Shown: positions 46,031 through 57,022 of the stretch, one piece after another
Position numbering within the stretch: the first letter of the stretch is position 1
Layout: every line of letters begins with the position of its first letter
Assembly (NCBI RefSeq): GCF_030272615.1
Contig: NC_081405.1
Span: forward strand, 471,068,008-471,126,007
Direction of reading: 5' to 3'
DNA length: 58,000 nucleotides
From: Cryptomeria japonica
Lineage: Eukaryota > Streptophyta > Pinopsida > Cupressales > Cupressaceae
The notes under the pieces: generated by a model
Told to the model about the DNA's origin: nothing
The model's input: the letters and a program-made list of their open reading frames with translations, nothing else
Databases searched by the model: none
Position numbers and translations under genes: made by a program

Positions 46031-47090
46031 AAATGTAATGGTGAAAATTAGGGTTTCACCAATTAAGGTAACAAAATCACTAATTTTACTTGAGAGAGCA
46101 CCATTACATTGAAAGAGGAATGGACCTAATAGATCTAGGTTTAATCTCAATGGGAAAAAGTATGAAATTCTGATTAGGTTCACCTAGTTAGGGTTTAGTT
46201 CCCTCTTTCTAAGTTGAATTGTGAAAATGCTGAAATTAGGGTAAGCTGAGTGATAATTGAAGAGATCAAGCATAAATAGTGAGCTACAGTTGTCATCCAG
46301 AGACACCAACCTAGATCTAGGCAAACGATGATGTTTTAGATTTGTTCCTATAAGTTCGGCTTGATTTTTCTGGGATCGAGTCTCATCAATTTGCCATGGT
46401 CCTCCAAATTTATTATCATCAAAAGGTAAACCTATTCATCTCTGTGAATCCAATTGATCCTCCCAAACACAACTTTGTACTTGTTTCTTGCAAACAGAAA
46501 GAAAGGGGAAATTGTTGGGAATGGGAGTTTGCCTAAGTAAAACCTCGACTTAGTAATTAACCTTGAATGAAATAATGTAAATATTGAATAGATATACCTC
46601 AGATCTACAATTGTTGATGATGATGCTTTTCTCTTTGAATTTAATCACAAATGTTGTATGAAATGCCATGAACATGACAAAACCTAATCAAACACACATG
46701 CTTGCATGAAAATTGACATTACTTTGATCCACAATGGTTAAATGATGAATATACAACCTTGAAGATCTCTAAAAATGCTCGATTATGAATGCTTCATAGA
46801 TGCATGGGTACTGGGAATGGAGACTTAGATTTCTTGGATGAAAATAGGTTAATTAAACATCTTTATATAGGGGGTTCTAAGTAAATTACCAATTAGGCTG
46901 ACCTCCAATGGTCATGTGGAGCAATGGAGATCAAAACTTACCATTGAGATATAGCCCCGATCCCAATTTTAAATTAGGGCCTGATTGAGTAGAACCATGG
47001 TGTTTTAGGGTTCCATGGTCCAAACCAAGGCGTTTCATGTCCTAGTAGCACCTCAATCAAGACCAAAATAATGTTAAAATATAGTGGTCA

Positions 47091-48286
47091 TGTTGGTATT
47101 AACTGGCGACTGAGAGGGGGGGTGGATCAGTAAAGACAGTTTATAAACAATAATATTCCAAACTGATTAGTTTGTAGCTACCCTTTTGCAATTAACTTAA
47201 AACATTGCATTAATGATGACAGTAAGAACATTGAAGGAAAGATATTTGCATGCATCAAATAAACATCACATAACACCAGCAATTATACATGAAAACCCTC
47301 GGTTAGAGGGAGAAAACCACGGTGGGGATAACCCACAATCTCTTTTACTGCAGTAAACAAAGTGCCTGATTAAGAGCTTACAATCTTGTTCCTTTGAAGA
47401 ACATCACCATGTTAAAGATGACTGGTATCATGTTAAGAATACCTTAGAATCTATTAAGATTCACCTTGCAAAAGGATTTTACACTTCCTTCATGGAGCGA
47501 CCCTGTTAGGGGATTTTACAAACAGAACCGGTTAAGGTTCACCCTGTTAAGGGATTTAATCTGTTGCAATGATTAGAGAGAAACAAATCATTGATCTAAT
47601 GATGATACTTTTTTTTCAAATAGATTCGCTTTGTATCTGCTTCAATCTCTGCTCAGTGATGACTTCATCGATTCATTAAGGAACCCTTTTTCCCTTAGCT
47701 CGTTCTTCACCTTACTCTGATTTTCAATTTGTGCTCACTCACAACTCCCACGACACCAAAAATCAAGATGAAAAACATGTATATAGCTTACTTCAATCTT
47801 GGTACGAACTTTCCCTCCAAAATTCAAACTCAAAAATCATTATGTGTGCCAATCCAATCGTTCCACAAATCTCACCGATTATATCGGTGAGACTATCCAT
47901 TCATGCCAAAAATCTCGTCGGTTCTCTAGCAAGCACTTCGGCTTCAGCTAGCTCTTTTTAAATTTGTCAAATCCACATGTTAGCAATCCAAACGTGTTGA
48001 TGAATATGCGTTCTTATCATTTTCACTTCACATACTTATCAATCATCATTATGATCTGCTACTGGTTGCTTCCTTTATATTAGTGAACCTGTTTCACTCA
48101 GTTAAACTACTAGTTGCTTCTTGTAAACCGGTCTCTGCTCACCGGTGGAAGTCTTCAGTCCCCTGTTCCTTACCAATACACTATAGCCCTTTTCTGATTA
48201 GTTGTGATGATATTAGAGTCAGTATTTTCCATCAATGACAACCTCTAAGTACCTCAAACTTCATCTTGCTCACCATGATGCCAACA
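47091..48286 (-). repeat. N2 3' LTR, 1196 bp
   Basis: It is collinear with 54029-55225. The plus-strand left end carries gactgagaggggggg, the same G-run found at this place in N1. Confidence 0.92.
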
Positions 48287-48301
48287 ATCTCCCCCTTTGG
48301 T
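48287..48301 (-). promoter_or_regulatory. N2 polypurine tract
   Basis: ACCAAAGGGGGAGAT on the element strand abuts the LTR start TGTTGGCATC, as in N1. Confidence 0.85.
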
Positions 48302-48553
48302 ATTGGTGGCAAAAAATCTAGCTGGATTGAATTGTAATTCTCCCCCTATTCCGGTTCTCCCCCTGTTCTCTGCCTCTACCAATACTACTCTACCTCTTCC
48401 CATGATACTCAACCTCTACCAGTGGTATTATGACTATTTACATTCTTTTTCTTTGTACACATAGTCCATCCTCCTCATATGTACAATCCACATTCATTTA
48501 TTGTCCCCCTTTTTGCAACAATGACAAAAAAAAATCGAAGTATACAAAATAAT

Positions 48554-51500
48554 TTATAAGGATGAGAGTAAATCAAAAATATCTTTGAAATTGACCTTAG
48601 CAGCCTTCAAAGTAGATTCCCATGAAGGCTTCACTTGTTTCATAGTGGGGGATTCTCCATGCAAATTTGTGACAAAATCCTTCATATCATCTACTGTTAT
48701 ACAACCAGGTGAACTAATGAGGCTTTCTGCTTCTTTCACATTCCCTTGCATTAAATCAATGATGGTTGCAAGGTAACATTGTAGCTCTAACAGGTTGAGA
48801 GCTCATTTGTCCTGTTCCTCTTTCATCTTGTTGATTTCATGAGTCAATTGTTTGACTTTTCCACTGAAAGTCATTGCAGAGCTTGTAAGAGGATCAAAAG
48901 TACCTATCAGATCTTGGATTTCCTTTTGAGTCTGTACTCTTTTATCTTAAAGATTTTTGATGAAATTGGTGAAGTTTGATAATTTGACCAATAATTGGCC
49001 AACTTCCTTTAAGATATATTTCACCTCTTCAGTGTTGTTAGGGAGAGCAACTTTGTCAACTGATATTTGTTCCATTAATTTGTCACCTCTCCTAGCTTCA
49101 TACTGCCTAGCTGCAACCTTCTCCAGATCGGTTGCCTCTAGACCAATTGCTTTGACAAGAGTACCCAATTGATCAATGATGGATGCATTCTCATCAATGG
49201 TAATGTCAGAATTGAGATTAGATAGAATTGTCTTTGTAGTATTAAGAATTCTTGCCTTCTTTTTCTTTGCTCTAACTCTGGCTGTTTCATCTTGAATTCT
49301 CAGCTTTTCTGAAACTTTCATTAACTGTTTGGGGGTCATCTTCTTGGTATCTATTACTAAATCTTCCTCTTCTTCCTCCTCTTTTTCTTCTTTTTCTTCT
49401 TCAGCCTCTACCTCAGAGCTGGCTGAGATGGTGAGTTTATCTTTCTTCTTCTCACTTTCCTTTTCTAAATCTAACTTCCTTTTCTCTAGAGGAGTGTCCA
49501 TTTTCTTACTGCCTTTAGGTTGACCGGATGGGGAATCCTCTTTCTTCTTGTCCTATTCCAATTCATTGCTCTCCTTTGGACCAGTATCGATTATTTATGT
49601 TTCCTTCCTTTCTATTTTATTTTCCTTTGTTTCCTTCTTCTCTTCTTCCTTCTTTTATGCTTCCTTCTTTTCTACTTCATCAACAGATGGTATTGATGAA
49701 TCTATCACCTTTGGGGTTTCTTCCTCTGTACCTTTTTATGGAAAATGAGGTTTGTTGTCAGTAGGATTTGTTGTGGGAGTATTTATTGTCTCTGGATTCC
49801 TTTGAGGCCTTTCTGCATAAGGGATCTCCTCAATTATGACTTCATTTTCTCCAAGATGCTTAGTTTGATCGGTTCCCTTTGCCAGTGTATCATCAATATC
49901 AATAGTTTTAACAGTTGATTTTTGTTCAACCGGTGGCTTTGCATCCTTTGTCAGATTAGGAATATCTGACACAAAATTACCTATGATATCCTCAACTATA
50001 AATACATCAAACTCATCGATGATGTCCTTGTCTATTCTTTTTCCCTTTTCTTGAGCAACTACATCTTGTCCTTGTTTTACTTCTTTTTCCATTTCCTCCT
50101 CAACTTCCTTTTGTTGGCTCAAAATTGTTTTCCACATGGCAATGCCCTCATCATGCACACCTTCAATGGCCACTCTCCATGTTCTATTCCTTATTTTGAA
50201 ATGTTGAATACATGCTTCGGCCACTACAGATGCTTGATTATAATCTATTTCATATTGCACTTCCATGAGTGCATTTATTTTGTGTTCCTTCTCAATTGCT
50301 AGGGCAATTTTCCATCTCCCTTCAATGAGATTTTGTAAATCTAATGGAATAATTCCATGTAGTTCACTGGGAGTTTTGTAGAATTTATGTAAATTCTAGG
50401 TAAGTGCATCTTCAATTTTTCTTTTGTCTTCCTTGTTGCAGAGGGGATACTTTCTCCCAACACCAGCTAAACCTCCATACTCTGTAATCCCATGGACCAA
50501 TTCATCAACAGTTGGAGCTACATTCCTACCACTTCTTCTGAATTCTTTTACTATAATATTAGATTGGGTGTCAAAGTTATCACCCTCCTTTTCATCCTTC
50601 TTGGGCTTCTTTTTGGCCTTTGTGTCAACTATCCTTTCATTCCTTTTCTTTCTTACATATGTGACTCCTACCGGTCTACCTTTACCTTGGGAAGATGTAG
50701 GAGTATCTGAGTCCTTTTCTTTCATGTATGTTGTCGATTTGCTGAATGCAGCACCCTTGGGTTTTGTCTTGGACATTTTCTTCTTTTCTTTTGTTTTTTC
50801 TCCATCTTTGCTTGATTTAGCCCATGTTTTTTCACTTGTACTGGTGGAAGAAGTGGCATCAGATGTTTCACCTCCATACTTCTTATCTAAGGTGTCAATC
50901 ATTTTCTTTACTTTCTTTTGTATGATAGGCTCCTTGAGTTCCCTCTTTATTTTGGAGCTTGCCTCTTGATAAGTTTCAAATCTCTTTGCATTTTTGTCTA
51001 CCGGTTTAGACAGTAACATGTTTTCATATAATTTGGTAGTGTCTGCCCCGATCTCATAACCCATAGCGGGTACCCAGAAGGTTCTAGGTTGAACCACTTG
51101 AATAATGCAGCAATCAGTATCAACAAGAAAACAAATGGTGTCCTTGAACTTTTGGACTATACCAGTTGGGATTCTCTCTTGTTGATGCATTATCATTTGT
51201 AAATATTTAAAATAACCCCACATTGTCTCTCCAAACTTATCACCTAAGTCTCTAATCATTTCACCTATCTAAACTATGATACAGTGATAAGTTTATCTGC
51301 AGACCACACTACATTGCCCTTACCTGGAAAGAAATTTTGCACATAGAAGAAGATACATACCAGTATTGAACCATACTTGAATGATTGTCTTTTGTCCTTC
51401 TTGATTCGGCCCATGTTCACTAGGAATTGACTTCTTATCATCTCACAAATGTCGTATGTTGCATCCTCCTTGATGATCTGGTAAGCTACATGGATAGTAC

Positions 51501-52104
51501 CGCTCGACACATTGTTCATGCGGCTTGATTCATAAACCCTATAGGCTATCACTGCATATGCAAACCTTACTTCCGTGTCTTCAATGTGAGTGATTATCAT
51601 TTCTCTTTTGTCAAATCGGGATTGATTCAACCAAGTGACATCACCGGATGATATTGTCCTTAGGGTTAGTGCTTCACCTATTGCGTTGAGCCCTGTTACT
51701 CTTTGGATCACCTCCTTTGTGATTTTGATCAGTGCTTCATCTCCCAACCATAGAAACTAGTCATGCACTCTACTTAGAATGTACCTGATCCAATCGACAT
51801 GGAATTGGTTAGGAATATCAATAGCATACGACAAACCCTTGGTCTTCAGATGCATATATTTTGCCTTCAACAAACCATTCTCATGGAACCTTTTGAATTC
51901 ATCTTGAATGAATTTTACTGCAATTTCTTCAAGCTTACAATGGATGAAAGAACGGATATCTTCAACCAGTAACACATTAGAGGGCATAGATGATAGGGCA
52001 CCAGTCATATCAATCTCTCTGGCCTTAATAGGATGCAACTTGAACTTGAGTTGTGGTTCCTTAACTACCTCAACCAACATAGGAGTTGACACAGAAGCTG
52101 CCAT
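48554..52104 (-). pseudogene. N2 long ORF (ORF2), unknown conserved protein
   Basis: It starts at the minus-strand ATG at 52104 and runs about 1180 codons to the TAA at 48554. One frame is used to about 51290, then a second frame throughout. Stops lie at 51757, 50396, 49736, 48947 and some between 49735 and 49502. Regions shared with N1 ORF2 are WIRYILSRVHD, YQIIKEDATYDIC, FFYVQNFFPGKGNVVWS and QVVQPRTFWVPAMGYEI. Additional features are ITKEVIQRVTGLNAIGEAL (about 51720-51665), a Lys/Ser-rich stretch (50900-50560), SGRNVAPTVDELVHGITEYG (about 50520-50460), an acidic Glu-rich run (about 49420-49350) and a helical C-terminus. No enzyme motif of a retroelement is visible. The N-terminal pattern recalls plant transposon-protein domains (Transposase_32-like), but this is an inference. 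Both elements keep this ORF, which implies it mattered for their spread. Confidence 0.78.
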
Positions 52105-52582
52105 GATGAATTTGAATAGAATTCACAGATTGACTTCTTCTATTGTTTCTGCTAGGGCTTCCGACCACCAAAACTTCACCGCTTGATCTCCAAACTTACT
52201 TAGCACATAATGCACTTAACATATTTAGAAATCCTTTGATTTCACAAGGAGCTCATAAATGCACAAATGAAAGCAAGGTAAAAAAAAATGAGCTTTCATT
52301 TCCTTATTTATTTGTTAATTTGTTCGGTGCGCTTTTACAACAGTTTTGTACGACCTCAAACAATAATATTTTATAATTTACCGGTGTTACTTCCCTACCG
52401 GTAACAATAAAAGTAACAATACAACCTTTAACACCTATACTCTTAATAATTCACTGATGAAGAATTACAAACAATATGCCAACTATTCTGCATCTAAATA
52501 AGAGTTACCTCACTTTGGTTTTTGGGAATCAGCCATGATTTTCCTTTTTGTTTTAAGAGGCTCCCCCTGAGCATCAATATGC

Positions 52583-53971
52583 TTAGTTTGAAGAAAAACT
52601 ATCATCACTGGTGGATGATGACTTAGTTTCAGAATGCTTCTCTTCTTCTTTGCTTGATTCCTTCTTAGTCCACGTCTTTTTCATTTCATTCTTCACTTCT
52701 TCAACTGTCTTCTTTCCTTTCAAATCATTTGGCCCTTTCTTCTTGCCAAACTGGTTCCTATCTTCAGATCAGTTATAGGATCATTTCCTACACTCTCGAG
52801 CTAAATGATTGATCTTATGGAAAATGAAACATGCCATACCAGTTGTTTTCCATGGTCCTGCATTGTTTCTCTAACCCATTCTCATCCTGAAATTCACTAC
52901 AACATGACCAAAATTTCCACAAGTGGAACAGGTGGCATTGAGCTGATTACTCTTTCTATTAGAGCTAACTAGTTTGGGTGGAGATCTTGATGCATTTGTC
53001 TTGAACATGCATTCTTCAGCTTTGTGTCCATATTTATGGCATGTAAATAAATATCCATTAAAACTTCTTCTACTAGACATGATACTTGATCAAGATTTAC
53101 ACGCATAAGTAGTGTGTCCATACTTGTGACAGTTATAGAAATGACCATCAAAGGTGAATGACTTCTTGTGACTGACTGGTTGATATCTACAGACATTAGA
53201 CTTATGACTTGGTTTACCACAATAATTGCAAGAATATTTAGAAAACTTCATACCTTTTATTCCCGATTTGTCCCTTTTACCATCCTTCATCCTCTTGGGA
53301 TTAGAGGATTCTCCTATTTCCAGTGGACCTGTATCGAAGTAGTCAAGACCGGTTGTCACCTTTGTTCTCCTCTGAGCTTTTAATTATTCATCTATCTTCT
53401 CAGAGCTTTCATTAAATTTTCTTAGCTTTTCATTTCTCTCATTTGTAGCTTTCAACTCATTTTTGAGTTGTTCAATCTCCTTCATCATCTCCTCCTATTT
53501 CTCTACTTTGTCATGCAGATGCTCTTGCATGACTGTGTTCTCTTGAGTAAGAATTCGGATTTATTCATCCCTTTCAATGATGATTGCATCATTCTCTCTT
53601 AGGGCTTCTTTAGTAAGCCTTTTGGCTATTTCATCTTTTGATAGTGCTTCTTCTGCATTTCTCTTTCTTTCCTCTACTATCCTACTGGATTTTAGTATTT
53701 CAGTCATTCTCAGGGCCTAACTTTCATGCTCTCTTTTTAGATTTGTGATTTCTTTAGTATGCTTCTTGTTCTTTTCCATCAGCTCTGAGACTGCCTCTTC
53801 TACTTCCTCAGATCCACTCTATTCAGAGAGTTGATCTATGATATCCTGACTCTCATTAATTTGTAGAGCGAGTTCCTTCCTTTTAGCAAGTGATTTTTTC
53901 AGTCTATCCTTCAGCTAAGCAATCATCTCATTAGCTTCATCAAGTTGCTTCTGATACTGGTATTCTTCCAT
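52583..53971 (-). pseudogene. N2 ORF1: long coiled coil plus five CCHC knuckles
   Basis: The ATG at 53971 lies 43 bp after the primer-binding site. One frame continues for 463 codons to TAA 52583, interrupted by stops that would all fit Gln. About 190 residues of heptad-rich coiled coil come first (QLKDRLKK-like, EITNLKREHES, KVEK.EEMMKEIEQLKNEL). Then follow five CCHC-type knuckles at 53231-53190 (CNYCGKPSHKSNVC, intact), 53140-53097, 53050-53010, 52931-52890 and 52832-52788. Each of the last four lacks one Cys (replaced by Phe or Leu). A Ser/Asp-rich tail ends SSSTSDDSFSSN. The role is probably that of a gag-like RNA-packaging protein. The absence of a recognisable capsid domain and a coiled coil directly behind the primer site are unusual. 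Confidence 0.72.
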
Positions 53972-54014
53972 GATCTTTTCCTCAAGTTGTTAAATTTTTC
54001 TTTAGAGGACCTAA

Positions 54015-54026
54015 GCTCTGATACCA
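54015..54026 (-). other. N2 primer-binding site (tRNA-iMet)
   Basis: TGGTATCAGAGC on the element strand lies two bases inside the 5' LTR. Confidence 0.9.
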
Positions 54027-54028
54027 AT

Positions 54029-55225
54029 TGTTGGTATTAACCGATGACTGAGAGGGGGGGGTGAATCAGTAAAAATAGTTTATAAACAATAATATTCCAA
54101 ATTGACTGGTCTGCAACTACCCTTTTATAATTAACTTAAAACATTGCATTAATCATGATGGTAAGAACATTGAAGGAAATATATTTGCATGCATCAAATA
54201 AACATCACATAACACTAGCAATTATACATGGAAACCCTCAGTTAGAGGGAGAAAACCATGGTGGGGATAACCCACAATCTCTTTTACTGCAGTAAAAAGA
54301 GTGCTCGGTTAAGAGCTTACAGTCTTGTTCCTTCAAAGAACATCACCCTATTAAAGATCACTGGTATCCTATTAAGAAAACCTTAGAATCTGTTAGGATT
54401 CACCTTTCCAAAGGATTTTACACTTCCTTCATGGAGCGACCCTGTTAGGGGATTTTACAAATAGAACTGGTTAAGGTTCACCCTGTTAAAGGATTTAATT
54501 TGCTGCAATGATTAGAGAGCAACAAATCATTCATCAGATGATGACACTTTTCTATCGAATAGATCCACTTTATATCTACTTCAATCTCTGCTCGGTGATG
54601 ACTTCACCAATTCATTAAGGAACCCTTCTACCCTTAGCTCGTTCTTCACCTTACTCTGATATTCAATCTCTGCTCACTCACAACTCCCATGACACCAAAA
54701 ATCAAGATGAAAAACATGTATATAGCTTACTTCAATCTTGGTGCGAACTTTCCCTCCAAAATTTGAACTCAAAAATCATTCTATGCACCAATCCAATTGT
54801 TCCACAAATCTCACCAATTATATCGGTGAGACTATCCGTTCATGCCAAAAATCTCGTCGGTTCTCTAGCAAGCACTCTGGCTTTAGCTAGCTCTTTCTAA
54901 ATTTGTCGAATCAACATGTTAGCAAGCCAAACATGAAGATGACTACACGTGCTTATCCTTTTCACTTCACATTCTTATCAATCACTGTTATGATCTGCTA
55001 CCGATTGCTTCCTTTATATTAGTGAACCTGTTTCACTCAGCTGAACTACCAGTTGCTTCCTGTCAACTGGTCTCTGCTCACTGATGGAAGTCTTCAGTCC
55101 CCTATTCCTTACAAATCCACTATAGCCCTTTTCCGATTGGTTGTGATGACATTAGAGCCGGTATTTTTCATCAATGACAACCTCTAAGTACCTCAAACTT
55201 CATCATGCTCACTATGATGCCAATA
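54029..55225 (-). repeat. N2 5' LTR, 1197 bp
   Basis: It is collinear with 47091-48286. Its outer end reads CCAATA instead of CCAACA, a single change in the terminal dinucleotide region. It is followed by the target duplication GGTCA. Confidence 0.92.
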
Positions 55226-55344
55226 GGTCATCCCATGGAGAATAGGCACAAATGAACCTAGAAAGGTGATGAGGATAACACCCGCTAAAATAGGGGCATA
55301 AACATGAGATATAAATTGGCCCAGTGATAATTTACAACACTACA

Positions 55345-56365
55345 CCTATAAAAGAACATTTTTCCTTATTTTCATCCTACACAATCCTAATCACTTCCTA
55401 GAGCATGCATTATGCATGGATTTCTTCAAATCAGAGCATTGTATAGCAACAAGTAACAACAATATTTATGCAAGTGTGTGTTCATGATTGATCTTTTCTT
55501 GACATATAATATTCTTGCATTAACACTTGAGGGTTCTATTGTATCGTGATAAAAATATAGGGTTTTAGGTCTCATTTGTGTTGGCAAGGTTTCAAATTTA
55601 GTAAACCCTAAACCCTTTGTTATTTATTTTCTCTACATTATGTTTTCATATTGACTGGCTATGTCAAGTTATCAATCACATTAATTACAACCTATGCCTT
55701 TCATGTTGTCATCAACACTAGCCCTTTAGTCTTAGGTGGTTCCCATTCTCTAGTTAATTCTTTTATCCTAGATATTAAGTTTTAATTTTTTGTGGCCCAT
55801 TATCCCCATGTCCCTTCCATTGCCCCTTAGTCTATACTAAACACCACATCTTCATGTATGTTACACCAATTTTAAGTTGTTTGGTTGCATTTCATGACAG
55901 GGAGTTCCCGTTTGTCCCAGTCAGCATTCTCACTGAAAGTTATATATTTGTTGGAGTGCTTCTAAGCTCCCTATGAAACCATCAAATGTCTCACATGACA
56001 GAAGACATAGTGATTCTTTATTTTTTCTAAAGGCATAGTATTCACCCAAGATCTCAATAGACTCCAGTGAATCTCTAACATATGACATGGCTACTTACTT
56101 GGTTTGTATTGTATTCCATGAAAGCTTCTTCCTTCACTGGAATCCTTTCTAAGCCTCCCCAAACCACCAAAAACTATAAGAGCATATGAGATGGATGTTG
56201 AACCTAGTACATAAAGTGTTCTAGGGTAAGTAAAGTATTCACTGGATCCTCATCCAATCTCTCACGAGTTGCTGAAAAAGTATATGCATCCACATAGATG
56301 TTGAACTCAAAGGACAAATCAATTCACTAAAAGATTCAGCTAGAGCACTTTTCCAACTCCAACAA
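55345..56365. other. Right flank of T1, non-coding
   Basis: It continues the sequence left of 41102. It contains a short telomere-like phrase (aaaccctaaaccct, about 55605) and no recognisable gene. No LTR boundary could be set. Confidence 0.45.
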
Positions 56366-57022
56366 GTGCATGAAAGGAAGACAAGGATGAAATGTAAGTG
56401 TTTTGACATAAATTTAATTCTATCAAACCTTATATGTTCGCTAGAACACCCAAATGGTCCCCGCAAGCTAGCGAAGTTCTTACAAGGATGGTTTGTCAAA
56501 TCAAAGGTCGTGGCAAGGATTAAAGTTGGCAACTCTTCCGTGTCAAAGGTGACATGGATCTCATTTTTCTTTTTGCAAAAACTTGAACCTTGGCTAGGAT
56601 AGTTCATGTGTCCTAGCGAAACAATGAAAAATTACATAGTAGATCAATGTGCCAAGTCGAAAGGTCTTTTTGAAGCTAAAATATTTGTTGGGATGTTCTA
56701 CGAGATATTGTGAAGTGGCAAAATAGACATGAAAAAGTTGACAAGTCAAATAGGAGCCTTATTTTTTCACCAAAAGGAAATTGAACCCCATCAAAAATCA
56801 TCGATGCAATTTGATCAATGACTTAAATTCAAAGTGAACCAATGGCTCACTAACAAACAACTCATTCTCATGAATTACATTAATGGAACCATTATAGAGA
56901 TTTTACTTAGATTCTTTCTAATTTTCTTTCACAATTTGAGCAAGCAAATATTCACAAAGCTAGTAGGGACTAGACAAGAAGATATTTGTCAGTTGTCTAC
57001 AAATGGGGGACTTTCAAGGTGA
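56366..57022 (+). pseudogene. Decayed reading frame, unknown family
   Basis: A single frame of about 220 codons remains coding-like, with stops only at 56600 (TAG) and two TGA positions (about 56713 and 56822) before the TGA at 57022. It contains HPNGPRKLAKFLQGWFVKS, AKSKGLFEAKIFVGMFYEIL and VNQWLTNKQLILMNYINGTI. Composition is Lys/Phe/Leu-rich and looks like a globular protein. I do not recognise the family, and the overlapping minus-strand frame at 56239-56607 is a shadow. It may be a relic of transposon accessory protein or of a host gene. Confidence 0.4.

Larger units (their letters stand above)
47091..55225 (-). mobile_element. Non-autonomous LTR retrotransposon N2
   Basis: An 8.1 kb minus-strand element. 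The 3' LTR is 47091-48286, the 5' LTR is 54029-55225, and both are flanked by GGTCA (47086-47090 and 55226-55230). On the element strand the LTRs begin TGTTGGCATCATGG and end TTAATACCAACA. The tRNA-iMet primer site is at 54015-54026 and the polypurine tract at 48287-48301. It contains a coiled-coil protein with five CCHC knuckles and a long ORF related to that of N1. No pol gene is present. The LTRs differ at about 17 of the first 190 positions. Confidence 0.92.
41102..55344 (-). mobile_element. Non-autonomous Tat-like LTR element T1, containing N2
   Basis: A minus-strand element with a 3' LTR at 41102-42302 and a 5' LTR at 46034-55344, the latter interrupted by N2. The LTRs begin TGTAGCATCAC (element strand; ...TGTAGTGTTG in the other copy) and end CACCATTACA. 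The host duplication CCTAT is found at 41097-41101 and 55345-55349. The internal region is only about 3.7 kb and shows a gag remnant but no pol. The LTRs look about 88-89% alike in their first 175 bp, more diverged than those of N2, in line with T1 being the older insertion. Confidence 0.88.
46034..55344 (-). repeat. T1 5' LTR, split by N2
   Basis: The LTR sequence is 46034-47090 and 55231-55344, about 1171 bp in all. The intact copy at 41102-42302 reads straight through the N2 insertion point at ...tgttcatccc..., which proves the nesting. Confidence 0.9.

Noticed and set aside
50424-50969. Plus-strand frame of 181 codons with hydrophobic stretches
   Set aside because: Antisense shadow of N2 ORF2, which is supported by alignment with N1.
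55600-55622. Interstitial telomere repeat (aaaccctaaaccct)
   Set aside because: Only two CCCTAAA units; too short to be more than chance in AT-rich DNA.
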